Positions 57,409 through 64,000 of a DNA stretch of 64,000 nucleotides are shown here, one piece after another. A program made the translations under genes and the position numbers. The notes under the pieces were generated by a model that was not told the origin of the DNA, searched no databases, and worked only from the letters and a program-made list of their open reading frames with translations. How positions within the stretch are numbered: position 1 is the stretch's first letter; each line of letters begins with the position of its first letter. Origin of the DNA: Corynebacterium singulare (GTDB taxonomy: Bacteria; Actinomycetota; Actinomycetes; Mycobacteriales; Mycobacteriaceae); the NCBI RefSeq assembly GCF_000833575.1, contig NZ_CP010827.1, forward strand, positions 1,661,993-1,725,992, written 5' to 3'.

Positions 57409-58101
57409 GTGCCACAGATTGAGTTCCGCGACGTATCCGTCGCCTTCGATGAGAAGCAGATTCTTGACGGCATCTCGCTTACCCTGAACGAACAGCGAAT
57501 TGGAATCATCGGCGCCAACGGCGGCGGCAAGTCCACGCTTGTGCGCCTCATCAATGGTCTCGGAGAGCCGACGGCAGGGGAAGTCCTGGTGGATTCAGTG
57601 GACGTCGCCAAGCACGGCAAAGACATACGCCGAAAGGTGGGCTTCGTTTTTTCCGATGCCGAGAACCAAATCGTTATGCCCAATGTGCGTGATGACGTGG
57701 ACTTTTCTCTGCGCCGGCTCAAGCTACCTAAAGACGAACGCGCGGCGCGCGTTGACGCCGCGCTCGAGCGTTTCGGTCTCGCCCCACTCGCCGAGCAATC
57801 TCCACACACGCTTTCGGGCGGGCAGAAGCAGCTACTCGCGCTGGCCGCAGTTCTCGTCATGGAACCAACGGTCATCATCGCTGACGAACCCACCACATTG
57901 CTCGACCTACGCAACCGCGATCGTATTCGCCGCGAATTCGCCCGACTTGAACAGCAGCTCATCGTGGTGACGCACGATCTTGATTTCCTCTCCGACTTCG
58001 ACCGTGTCCTGTGCATCGATAACCACAAGGTCGCCGCCGATGGATCCCCAGAGGAGGTCATCCCCTTCTACACCGACCTCATGGCCTCCCGCCCGCTTTA
58101 G
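57409..58101 (+). CDS. bioM: Biotin ECF transporter ATPase BioM
   Basis: The A component powering biotin uptake. 230 residues. Walker A GANGGGKST, Q-loop FVFSDAENQIVMPNV (typical of ECF ATPases), signature LSGGQKQ, Walker B VIIADEPTTLLD and switch His VVTHDLDFL are present. The start is GTG at 57409, 9 bp after bioY. bioN follows after 4 bp. Confidence 0.94.
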   Translation: MPQIEFRDVSVAFDEKQILDGISLTLNEQRIGIIGANGGGKSTLVRLINGLGEPTAGEVLVDSVDVAKHGKDIRRKVGFVFSDAENQIVMPNVRDDVDFSLRRLKLPKDERAARVDAALERFGLAPLAEQSPHTLSGGQKQLLALAAVLVMEPTVIIADEPTTLLDLRNRDRIRREFARLEQQLIVVTHDLDFLSDFDRVLCIDNHKVAADGSPEEVIPFYTDLMASRPL

Positions 58102-58105
58102 CATC

Positions 58106-58720
58106 ATGCCAAGAAACATCCCCCTCGGCTTCTATGTCGACGCTGACACCGTCATTCACCGCCTCCCAGCAGCGGCGAAGTTCATCGCACTCGTCACATT
58201 CGTTCTTGTGACTACCTTCGGGGTGCGCACGATACCGTGGGCAGCAGTGAGCCTTGTTCTTCCCCTCCTGTTCTTCCCCATAGCGCGTATCCCCCTGCGC
58301 GTCGCAGCAGGACAACTTGCGCCCCCGCTTTACTTGCTCGTAGCACTCGCAGCTTTTCAGTGGTGGCAAAAGGATTTCACATCGGCGGCCATCATGTTTC
58401 TCACGGTCTACGCCGCTGTGACCGCAGCCATCCTCCTGACGCTTACCACGAAGGTTTCCGAAATGATGGATTCCTTTGACCGCGCCCTTGCCCCCTTAGG
58501 CCGGTGGGGAGTCCCTGTGGAGAACATCACCCTTGCAATGTCTCTGACCATTCGCCTACTCCCCCTCATGTTAGGCACGGTGCTCGAAGTGCTCGACGCA
58601 CGAAAAGCCCGGGGCGCCACGGCCTCACTGACCGCATTCGGCACCCCGGTGATTATTCGTTCCATTCGCCGCGCCCGCGCCATGGGCGAGGCCCTCCAAG
58701 CACGCGGCGTAGGCGACTAG
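58106..58720 (+). CDS. bioN: Biotin ECF transporter T component BioN
   Basis: The coupling membrane subunit that links BioM to BioY. 204 residues with about five hydrophobic segments. The two coupling-helix motifs of T components, Ala-Arg-(Gly), are seen in LDARKARGA and RRARAMGEALQARG. The ATG at 58106 (MPRNIPLGFYVDADT) lies 4 bp after bioM. Many corynebacteria are biotin auxotrophs and rely on this uptake system. Confidence 0.92.
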   Translation: MPRNIPLGFYVDADTVIHRLPAAAKFIALVTFVLVTTFGVRTIPWAAVSLVLPLLFFPIARIPLRVAAGQLAPPLYLLVALAAFQWWQKDFTSAAIMFLTVYAAVTAAILLTLTTKVSEMMDSFDRALAPLGRWGVPVENITLAMSLTIRLLPLMLGTVLEVLDARKARGATASLTAFGTPVIIRSIRRARAMGEALQARGVGD

Positions 58721-58735
58721 AACCTCAAGGCACCT

Positions 58736-59572
58736 TTATTCGCCGCGCAGCTCACGCAGACGAGCCTGGACAGCGTCATCCGCGGTGCTCGACTGTGCGT
58801 TGTTCCCGTTCGCACCGATAGCCTGCTGCGAGTTACCCTCCACGGCCTTCGGATTATTCATCTCCGCACGAATCTGCTCAAGGCGTGAGTGGCCAGCTAG
58901 CTGCACACCAGCCTGCTCGATCTCCTGCATACGGTTCGACACAGAGTTCTCTGCCAGCTCAGCCTGGCCCAGAGCCTTGGAGTAGCGGCGCTCAATCTTG
59001 TCGCGAACGGCATCGAGGGACGGAGTGTTTCCATTGGCCGTGAGCTCATTCATGGAGCTGAGGGACTCAGAAACCTTCTCCTGCATCTTTGCCTGCTCAA
59101 GCTGGGACAGCAGCTTCGAGCGCTCGTTGACCTTCTCGCGCAGAGCCATGCCGTTGCGCTCAACGGCCTTCTTGGCCTGCTCGGCCTGCTGCAGGGCTTG
59201 GTCATGCAGCTTCTTAGTGTCCTCCACGGACTGCTCTGCAGTCACAAGCTGAGCAGCGAAAGCCTCAGCGGCGTTCTCGTACTCAGTCGCCTTCTGTGCG
59301 TCACCTTCAGCACGAGCCTTGTCAGCCAAGTTCAGGGCATTGCGGGTGTTCTGCTGCAGCTTCTCAATTTCACTAAGACGACGGTTGAGCTGCATCTCCA
59401 GCTGGCGCTGGTTACCAATCACGGCGGCTGCCTGTTGGGAGAGTTCCTGGTGCTGGCGCTGCGCTTCCTCGATGGCCTGCTCAATCTGGACCTTCGGGTC
59501 GGCGTTCTCCTCGATCTTGGAATCGAAGAGAGCCATCAAGTACTTCCACGCCTTTACGAATGGATTCGCCAT
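58736..59572 (-). CDS. pspA: PspA/IM30 family envelope stress protein (35 kDa antigen-like)
   Basis: 278 residues, nearly entirely coiled coil (about 25-235), with an amphipathic N-terminal helix ([20 protein letters not shown]) that would bind the membrane. The C-terminal ~40 residues are Gln/Asn/Ser-rich. It is the orthologue of the mycobacterial 35 kDa antigen Rv2744c, which lies next to clgR in the same way. Members form membrane-stabilising assemblies. It is convergent with bioN. Confidence 0.92.
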   Translation of the reverse strand: MANPFVKAWKYLMALFDSKIEENADPKVQIEQAIEEAQRQHQELSQQAAAVIGNQRQLEMQLNRRLSEIEKLQQNTRNALNLADKARAEGDAQKATEYENAAEAFAAQLVTAEQSVEDTKKLHDQALQQAEQAKKAVERNGMALREKVNERSKLLSQLEQAKMQEKVSESLSSMNELTANGNTPSLDAVRDKIERRYSKALGQAELAENSVSNRMQEIEQAGVQLAGHSRLEQIRAEMNNPKAVEGNSQQAIGANGNNAQSSTADDAVQARLRELRGE

Positions 59573-59714
59573 GTCAGAAGGGGCCTTTCTCAGCAGTTGG
59601 GAATGTTCACATTAACGGTTAAACCACTCTGCACGAGTGTTTTCTACCCGCTCAATAGTAGCGAAGTGGAATGAATTACGTCAGAGTTTATGGTCGAGGC
59701 TGAGCCACAGCTCA

Positions 59715-60065
59715 CTAAAGCTCGGATGCCGCAGGCGCCGTGGACGCCAGTTCCTCATCCATCGAGGGCAGCGCCATGAAGCCTGCGGCCTCAATGAGGA
59801 CATCGGACACGCTCACGTCCAGCGCATGACATACGGATGCAAGAAGTTCGGAGGACACCTCTTTGCGGCCGCGCTCCAATTCCGAGAGGTATCCCGGGGA
59901 CACACGCGCAACACCGGCGAGTTCACGCAAGGTCACGCCTTTGTCCGCGCGGAAGGCGCGGAGGGTGATCCCCAAGGCCTCACGCAGCAAAGGCTCTGGG
60001 GTCCGCTCTGCGGGCCGCACGGTGGTCTGAGTGGGCTTGTCAAGAAGTGCAACTGAAGTGTTCAT
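59715..60065 (-). CDS. clgR: Transcriptional regulator ClgR
   Basis: A 116-residue XRE-type HTH regulator. The HTH (about 42-70) reads [28 protein letters not shown]. ClgR activates clp protease genes and, in mycobacteria, the envelope stress gene pspA next door. The C-terminus ends STAPAASEL, a small-hydrophobic tail compatible with the known turnover of ClgR by ClpCP in C. glutamicum. Start ATG at 60065, with a GTG just before it. Confidence 0.93.
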   Translation of the reverse strand: MNTSVALLDKPTQTTVRPAERTPEPLLREALGITLRAFRADKGVTLRELAGVARVSPGYLSELERGRKEVSSELLASVCHALDVSVSDVLIEAAGFMALPSMDEELASTAPAASEL

Positions 60066-60110
60066 CACCCCGTATAACGCATGAGCAGCCGTGCTTGTTC
60101 CCGAGTTCTC

Positions 60111-60587
60111 CTACTTTTCTTGGATAGTTGATAGAAGTAGGCTCAAGGCTGCGTTAACGGCCGCCTCACGTACCACATTGCGCCCGGCATTCTCGAGTTC
60201 GAAAAGAACACCACGCTTCGCCCCGCCCTTCCGGCACATCCCCACAAAGACAGTTCCGGCCGGCTTCCCTTCCTGTAGATCGGGCCCAGCTACTCCTGTG
60301 AGGCTTATTCCCCAGTCAGCGCTGGTCTCCTCACAAGCGGCCCGCGCCATCTCGATAGCCGTCTCTGCGGACACGACCCCCTGCTTCTCCAGGTGCTGAA
60401 CACTGGTGCCGAGGAAGTGCGCTTTCACCTCAGTCGCATACGTCACCAATCCGCCCCGCAGGACCGCTGAGGCTCCAGGTACGCTCGCTACAGTGGCGGC
60501 TGCTAGACCTGCGGTCAGCGATTCGCAGAAAGCTACCGTCTCACCTCGATCTCGCAGGGCTGCGACAAGCTGCGCCGCTAGACTCAC
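60111..60587 (-). CDS. CinA C-terminal domain protein (nicotinamide-nucleotide amidase family)
   Basis: 158 residues, equal to the PncC/CinA C-terminal domain alone. ETVAFCESLTAGLAAATVASVPGASAVLRGGLVTYATEVK is the conserved block, and SLTGVAGPD carries the second signature. The family deamidates nicotinamide mononucleotide; whether this copy is active is unknown. The start overlaps the pgsA stop by 4 bp. clgR follows after 45 bp. Confidence 0.9.
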   Translation of the reverse strand: MSLAAQLVAALRDRGETVAFCESLTAGLAAATVASVPGASAVLRGGLVTYATEVKAHFLGTSVQHLEKQGVVSAETAIEMARAACEETSADWGISLTGVAGPDLQEGKPAGTVFVGMCRKGGAKRGVLFELENAGRNVVREAAVNAALSLLLSTIQEK

Positions 60588-61174
60588 TGATTTTCCTTGC
60601 GTCCATCGACGAGATACTGAACACCCGTCACCACAGTCACAATGACGGCCGCAAGCATCACGATGAAGCTAGGGACGTCCATCCAGCCCGGAAGCGGGCA
60701 CAGGTAGAGAGCCACAGCCACAGTCTGCAGCGCAGTCTTAAGTTTCCCGCCCTGGGAAGCAGGTACCACCTTGCCCTGGCGCAGCAAAAAGAAGCGCCAG
60801 ATGGTGATTCCAAACTCGCGGACGAGAATGAGAACGGTCACCCACACTGGCAAGGCCCCAGTGATATTGAGACAGACAAACGCTGCGGTCATCAAGGCCT
60901 TGTCTGCAATGGGATCAGCAATCTTGCCAAAGTCTGTGATGAGCCCCCGCGAACGCGCGATATCGCCGTCCAACTTATCCGTGATCATGAGAAGCACGAA
61001 GCAGCCGAACGCCCACCAGCCGTGCCCAGTAAGCACCAGCCAAGCAAAGAGTGGGATGAAGAGAATTCGCAGACTCGTCAGGATATTCGGCAGGTTCCAA
61101 TTAGACACCTCGGGGTTAACATCCGTGGCATGAGATTGGTTTCGCGCATCCTGAGACTTGTTCACACGGCTCAT
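60584..61174 (-). CDS. pgsA: CDP-diacylglycerol-glycerol-3-phosphate 3-phosphatidyltransferase-like PgsA
   Basis: Makes phosphatidylglycerophosphate for anionic phospholipids. 196 residues from the ATG at 61174 (MSRVNKSQDARNQ); an in-frame ATG at 61213 would add 13. The CDP-alcohol phosphotransferase signature DG-x2-AR-x8-G-x3-D-x3-D is complete in LDGDIARSRGLITDFGKIAD-PIAD. Four to five membrane segments follow. It is first of pgsA-cinA-clgR, as with pgsA3-clgR in mycobacteria. Confidence 0.9.
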   Translation of the reverse strand: MSRVNKSQDARNQSHATDVNPEVSNWNLPNILTSLRILFIPLFAWLVLTGHGWWAFGCFVLLMITDKLDGDIARSRGLITDFGKIADPIADKALMTAAFVCLNITGALPVWVTVLILVREFGITIWRFFLLRQGKVVPASQGGKLKTALQTVAVALYLCPLPGWMDVPSFIVMLAAVIVTVVTGVQYLVDGRKENQ

Positions 61175-61189
61175 CTTACCGTGTACACC

Positions 61190-61209
61190 CGTCACGAAGG
61201 GCCGTGACG
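61190..61209. promoter_or_regulatory. Inverted repeat upstream of pgsA
   Basis: CGTCACG (61190-61196) and CGTGACG (61203-61209) are perfect reverse complements with a 6-nt spacer. They lie 16-35 bp before the preferred pgsA start. It could be an operator for pgsA-cinA-clgR; no regulator is assigned. Confidence 0.4.
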
Positions 61210-61286
61210 TCATGGCTCATGTCCCGCATCGCCCCTACGCTTTAAACAGACCACAGATCCCCGCACTGCGCACTAGCATTATCAGC

Positions 61287-61577
61287 ATGAAGTACTTCGC
61301 AGTGTCCTACGACTACAATCCGTCCAACCCGATCATCGCCCAGGCCCGCCCCAAGCACCGCGAATTCATCGGCGCTCTTCATGCGAAGGGCCAGGTTTGC
61401 GGTTCTGGCCCCTTCACTGATTCCAAGGGCGGCGCGCTCATTGTCCTGCAGTTTGAGGACGAGTCTGTCGAGGTTGCCCAGGTCATCGAAATTATGGATC
61501 AGGATCCCTTCTACACGGAAGGCGCGGTCACTGCCCGCGCCTTCCGTGAGTGGAACCCCGTCATCAACTCTTTCTAA
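61287..61577 (+). CDS. YciI family protein
   Basis: A 96-residue ferredoxin-like alpha/beta protein (MKYFAVSYDYNP; RPKHREFIGALHAKGQVCGSGPF; DPFYTEGAVTARAFREWNPV). The conserved His (in RPKHREF) and Asp (in MDQDPF) of YciI proteins are present. Function is unknown. A TAGCAT -10-like hexamer ends 7 nt before the ATG, consistent with a leaderless mRNA. Confidence 0.85.
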   Translation: MKYFAVSYDYNPSNPIIAQARPKHREFIGALHAKGQVCGSGPFTDSKGGALIVLQFEDESVEVAQVIEIMDQDPFYTEGAVTARAFREWNPVINSF

Positions 61578-61586
61578 AACACCCCC

Positions 61587-61615
61587 ACCAGCTGCTTAGG
61601 CTTACGGCAGCTGGT
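61587..61615. terminator. Hairpin at the convergent ends of the YciI and terC genes
   Basis: ACCAGCTGC (61587-61595) and GCAGCTGGT (61607-61615) form a perfect 9-bp stem with an 11-nt loop that contains the terC stop codon. GTTTTAG follows about 10 nt later on the minus strand. It probably ends transcription in both directions. Confidence 0.65.
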
Positions 61616-62720
61616 TCTCTGGTAGTTCCTCCGCCTTACCGAGGAACTCACCCTTCTTGTTGCGGACGATCTTGTTGCCAAAGTCATCCCAGTCGTAGTG
61701 ATTGTGGGAAATGACTACACCACCTTGCGCTTGGTCGCGCTTGTCTTTCCACAGGGAAAGCACAACCGTAATGACAAGCACACCCACAATGACGAGCAGC
61801 GACATCAGCGTGGAAATCTCCGGTATGGCGCTGACATCCTCACCACCATTGATGAATGGCAGATTGTTCTCGTGCAGGGCGTGGAAGAGCAACTTCACAC
61901 CGATGAAGAGCAAGATAATGCCCAGTCCATAGGGCAGGTACACCAGGCGATCAAGCAGGCCGTCGATGAGGAAGAACATTTGGCGCAGCCCCATCAGCGC
62001 GAAAGCATTCGTGGTAAAGACCAAGAACGGCTCCGAGGTAATGCCGTAGATGGCTGGGATGGAGTCGAACGCAAACATCACGTCGATGAGACCGATGGCA
62101 GCCAGTGCCACGAACAACGGCGTCAGCGCAAACTTTCCCTTTTTCTCACCAGATTCCTCACGGTGCGTGAGTTTGTCACCGTGGTAGCGCGGGGTCACGT
62201 GGACAACCTTGCGCAGCCACTTCACCACCACCATGTCGTTGGGGTCAGTCTCAGGAGCGTCATTGATCTCATCAATGAGCAGCTTCACCGCGGTGTAGAT
62301 GAGGAAGATAGCGAAGAGATAGAACACATCAGACCAGGCTGCGATAATAGCCGCACCCAACATGATGAAGATGAGGCGGAACACCAGCGCCAAGACGATA
62401 CCGATAAGCAGTACCTTCTGCTGGTACCTGCGGGGAATCTTGAACGAACCCATGATGAGCGAGAAGACGAACAAGTTGTCCACACTCAAGGCTTGCTCAG
62501 TAATCCAACCCGTATAGAACTGTGCGGCATGTTCATGGTCCCACAACACCCACACGACGCCGCCGAACACGACAGCGACACCCATGTAGAACAGAGTCCA
62601 GCCACCAGACTCCTTAATGGTCGGCTCGTGCGGCGAGCGTACGTGGCTGTAGAAATCGAAAATAAAAAAGCCCAGGATCACTGCAATGGTGATGACCCAG
62701 ACCCATACAGGTACATGCAT
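61602..62720 (-). CDS. TerC family integral membrane protein, probable Mn exporter
   Basis: 372 residues, about nine membrane segments. The TerC signatures WITEQALSVDNLFVFSLIMGSF and LIDVMFAFDSIPAIYGIT (with the acidic residues thought to bind metal) are present. A long hydrophilic loop (about 165-200) and a ~50-residue C-terminal tail are cytoplasmic. TerC proteins linked to a yybP-ykoY riboswitch, as here, serve in Mn(II) export or metallation of exported proteins. The ribosome binding site is GGAGGG, 10 nt before the ATG. Confidence 0.92.
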   Translation of the reverse strand: MHVPVWVWVITIAVILGFFIFDFYSHVRSPHEPTIKESGGWTLFYMGVAVVFGGVVWVLWDHEHAAQFYTGWITEQALSVDNLFVFSLIMGSFKIPRRYQQKVLLIGIVLALVFRLIFIMLGAAIIAAWSDVFYLFAIFLIYTAVKLLIDEINDAPETDPNDMVVVKWLRKVVHVTPRYHGDKLTHREESGEKKGKFALTPLFVALAAIGLIDVMFAFDSIPAIYGITSEPFLVFTTNAFALMGLRQMFFLIDGLLDRLVYLPYGLGIILLFIGVKLLFHALHENNLPFINGGEDVSAIPEISTLMSLLVIVGVLVITVVLSLWKDKRDQAQGGVVISHNHYDWDDFGNKIVRNKKGEFLGKAEELPENQLP

Positions 62721-62731
62721 AGCGCACTATC

Positions 62732-62874
62732 CCTCCGGTCGGCATAACAACAGAGACCGGAGGTCTCCCCCGCTAGCTAAGCTCACTCATAACTCAGCTA
62801 GCCGGCGCGACCGGGAACTGTCGTGCAGTTGCCGTGTTGACGATCAGCGCCGAAACAATGGGGTACTCCCCTCC
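62732..62874 (-). ncRNA. yybP-ykoY (Mn2+) riboswitch in the terC leader with an anti-RBS element
   Basis: On the minus strand the leader begins GGAGGGGAGTACCCC (62874-62860) and closes with GGGGGAGACCTCC (62771-62759). GGAGG/CCTCC form P1. GGGGAGTA, the internal CGTCAA and the closing GAGACC are hallmarks of the yybP-ykoY aptamer. Downstream, CCTCCGGTC (62763-62755) is exactly complementary to GACCGGAGG (62740-62732), which contains the terC ribosome binding site. The CCTCC is shared by P1 and the anti-RBS helix, so ligand binding should free the ribosome site. Confidence 0.87.
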
Positions 62875-62900
62875 AGGACCTGTCCTATCCTACACGGAAT

Positions 62901-64000
62901 CTAGAACGCGCCGGCGGAGGGGTTGGCGTTGATCTGGACGGTCCGGGTGTCGTCGCCAAGCACTGCCCCATCTCCCTCAGCAGTACCGTCCGCGGATCCC
63001 TCAGCGCCCTCAGCGTCCTGGATTTCCTTCGGGGCCTCTGCAGGATCCGCGCCCTTAATCATCCAGATGATGGTGTCGAGCTCCTCCGGTTTCACCAGAA
63101 CTTCACGCGCCTTTGATCCTTCGGAGGGACCCACGACGCCGCGCGATTCCATAAGGTCCATGAGGCGACCGGCCTTGGCGAAACCGATACGAAGCTTGCG
63201 CTGGAGCATCGATGTGGAGCCCAACTGGGAGGTAACGACAAGGTCAACGGCCTCAAGGAGGTCGTCCATGTCCTTACCGATCTCTTCGTCGATCTCCTTC
63301 TTCGCTTCGGACGTCTTATCGTCGGTAACGCCCTCGGTATAGTTCGGGGTGCCTTGGGCCTTTGCGGCGTCGACAACCGCCTGTACCTCGTCATCAGAGA
63401 CGAAGGCACCCTGCATACGCACTGGGCGGCCTCCCTGCGGAATAAAGAGGCCATCGCCCATACCAATGAGCTTCTCCGCACCGCCTTGGTCCAGGATGAC
63501 GCGCGAGTCAGTCAGCGAGGACGTGGCAAATGCCAGGCGGGAAGGCACGTTCGTCTTGATAAGGCCCGTGACAACATCGACAGACGGGCGCTGGGTTGCC
63601 AGCACCAGGTGGATACCGGCCGCACGCGCCTTCTGGGTAATGCGCACGATGGAGTCCTCAATTTCCTTCGGCGCCGTCATCATGAGATCGGCGAGCTCGT
63701 CGACGACACACACGATGTACGGGTATGGGCGCATCTCACGCTGAGATCCGGCCGGGGCCTGGTACTCGCCGCTGCGGACCTTGCGGTTAAAGTCCTCAAT
63801 CTTGCGCACGCGGGCAGCCTGCATATCCATGTAGCGCTGCTCCATTTCCTCCACGAGCCATTGCAAGGCGGCCGCGGCCTTCTTTGGCTGCGTGATAATG
63901 GGAGTGATGAGATGCGGGATGCCCTCGTAAGGGGTGAGCTCGACCATCTTCGGGTCAACCAAGATGAGGCGAACATCCTCCGGTGTTGCGCGCGTCAGCA
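62901..64000 (-). CDS. ftsK: DNA translocase FtsK, C-terminal part, cut by the window end
   Basis: A hexameric DNA pump that clears chromosomes from the septum. About 366 C-terminal residues are visible, and the frame stays open to the window end. RecA-like motor motifs include [33 protein letters not shown] (Walker B) and [20 protein letters not shown]. The C-terminal gamma winged-helix domain ([20 protein letters not shown]) reads the KOPS polarity signals. The last ~40 residues are acidic and low complexity. The stop is 26 bp before the terC aptamer. Confidence 0.95.
   Translation of the reverse strand, partial: LTRATPEDVRLILVDPKMVELTPYEGIPHLITPIITQPKKAAAALQWLVEEMEQRYMDMQAARVRKIEDFNRKVRSGEYQAPAGSQREMRPYPYIVCVVDELADLMMTAPKEIEDSIVRITQKARAAGIHLVLATQRPSVDVVTGLIKTNVPSRLAFATSSLTDSRVILDQGGAEKLIGMGDGLFIPQGGRPVRMQGAFVSDDEVQAVVDAAKAQGTPNYTEGVTDDKTSEAKKEIDEEIGKDMDDLLEAVDLVVTSQLGSTSMLQRKLRIGFAKAGRLMDLMESRGVVGPSEGSKAREVLVKPEELDTIIWMIKGADPAEAPKEIQDAEGAEGSADGTAEGDGAVLGDDTRTVQINANPSAGAF

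Noticed and set aside
1..64000. tRNA, rRNA or CRISPR arrays
   Set aside because: I looked for cloverleaf-like segments and regularly spaced repeats while reading the gaps and saw none; a tRNAscan or CRISPR-finder run would settle it.

Overview
This window is chromosomal DNA of a Corynebacterium. The evidence is the order and content of its genes: sigB-dtxR-galE, ahpC/oxyR, nrdR-divS-lexA-sugR, a ptsI/fruK/fruA/ptsH cluster, dapF-miaA, miaB, gluABCD, recA-recX, bioYMN and ftsK-terC-pgsA-cinA-clgR-pspA. The DtxR carries every metal ligand of the diphtheria protein at the same residue numbers. GC content is moderately high and several genes look leaderless. The gene content suggests a non-diphtheriae skin-type species, but I cannot name the species from sequence alone. 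Blocks of the order also follow Mycobacterium tuberculosis (sigB-ideR, nrdR-Rv2719c-lexA, dapF-miaA-Rv2728c, recX-recA, 35 kDa antigen-clgR-pgsA3-ftsK).

Layout. 1-1080: the 3' part of an IS transposase and a decayed membrane-protein gene. 1081-3454 (-): dhaKLM for PTS-dependent dihydroxyacetone phosphorylation. 3596-8430: a helicase, two small actinobacterial DUF genes, a methyltransferase and dtd. 8486-11631: sigB behind a SigH-type promoter, then dtxR-galE. 11588-19277: DUF4192, a PAC2 protein, a Ski2-like helicase, an orphan PTS EIIC-like protein and a VIT-type metal transporter. The 381-bp gap before the PAC2 gene holds two perfect DnaA boxes. 19371-21660: ahpC-ahpD diverging from oxyR. 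21749-26813: a membrane protein and hrpA. 26810-29988: nrdR, divS, lexA and sugR. 30092-35468: general PTS and fructose PTS genes. 35567-38062: an ABC transporter next to a 25-codon scrap of another ABC ATPase. 38063-50629: uracil permease, hflX, two unknown genes, dapF-miaA, a DUF349 protein, a GNAT protein, an OYE reductase and miaB. 50784-54192: gluABCD. 54228-56709 (-): recX, recA and a lipoprotein. 56821-58720: bioYMN behind a BioQ operator. 58736-64000 (-): pspA, clgR, cinA, pgsA, terC behind a Mn riboswitch, and the 3' part of ftsK. A small YciI gene (+) sits within this last block.

The genes tie together in several ways. PtsI feeds phosphate to PtsH and FruA, and probably to DhaM, which has its own HPr domain but no EI domain. 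SugR is expected to control the PTS genes, LexA to control divS and recA, OxyR to control ahpCD, and DtxR to govern iron.

I found no convincing undescribed multi-gene system. The best leads are regulatory: a yybP-ykoY aptamer whose 3' arm can also pair perfectly with the terC ribosome binding site, the paired DnaA boxes, a perfect hairpin between gluB and gluC, and the hidden ABC ATPase remnant. I saw no tRNA, rRNA or CRISPR array.
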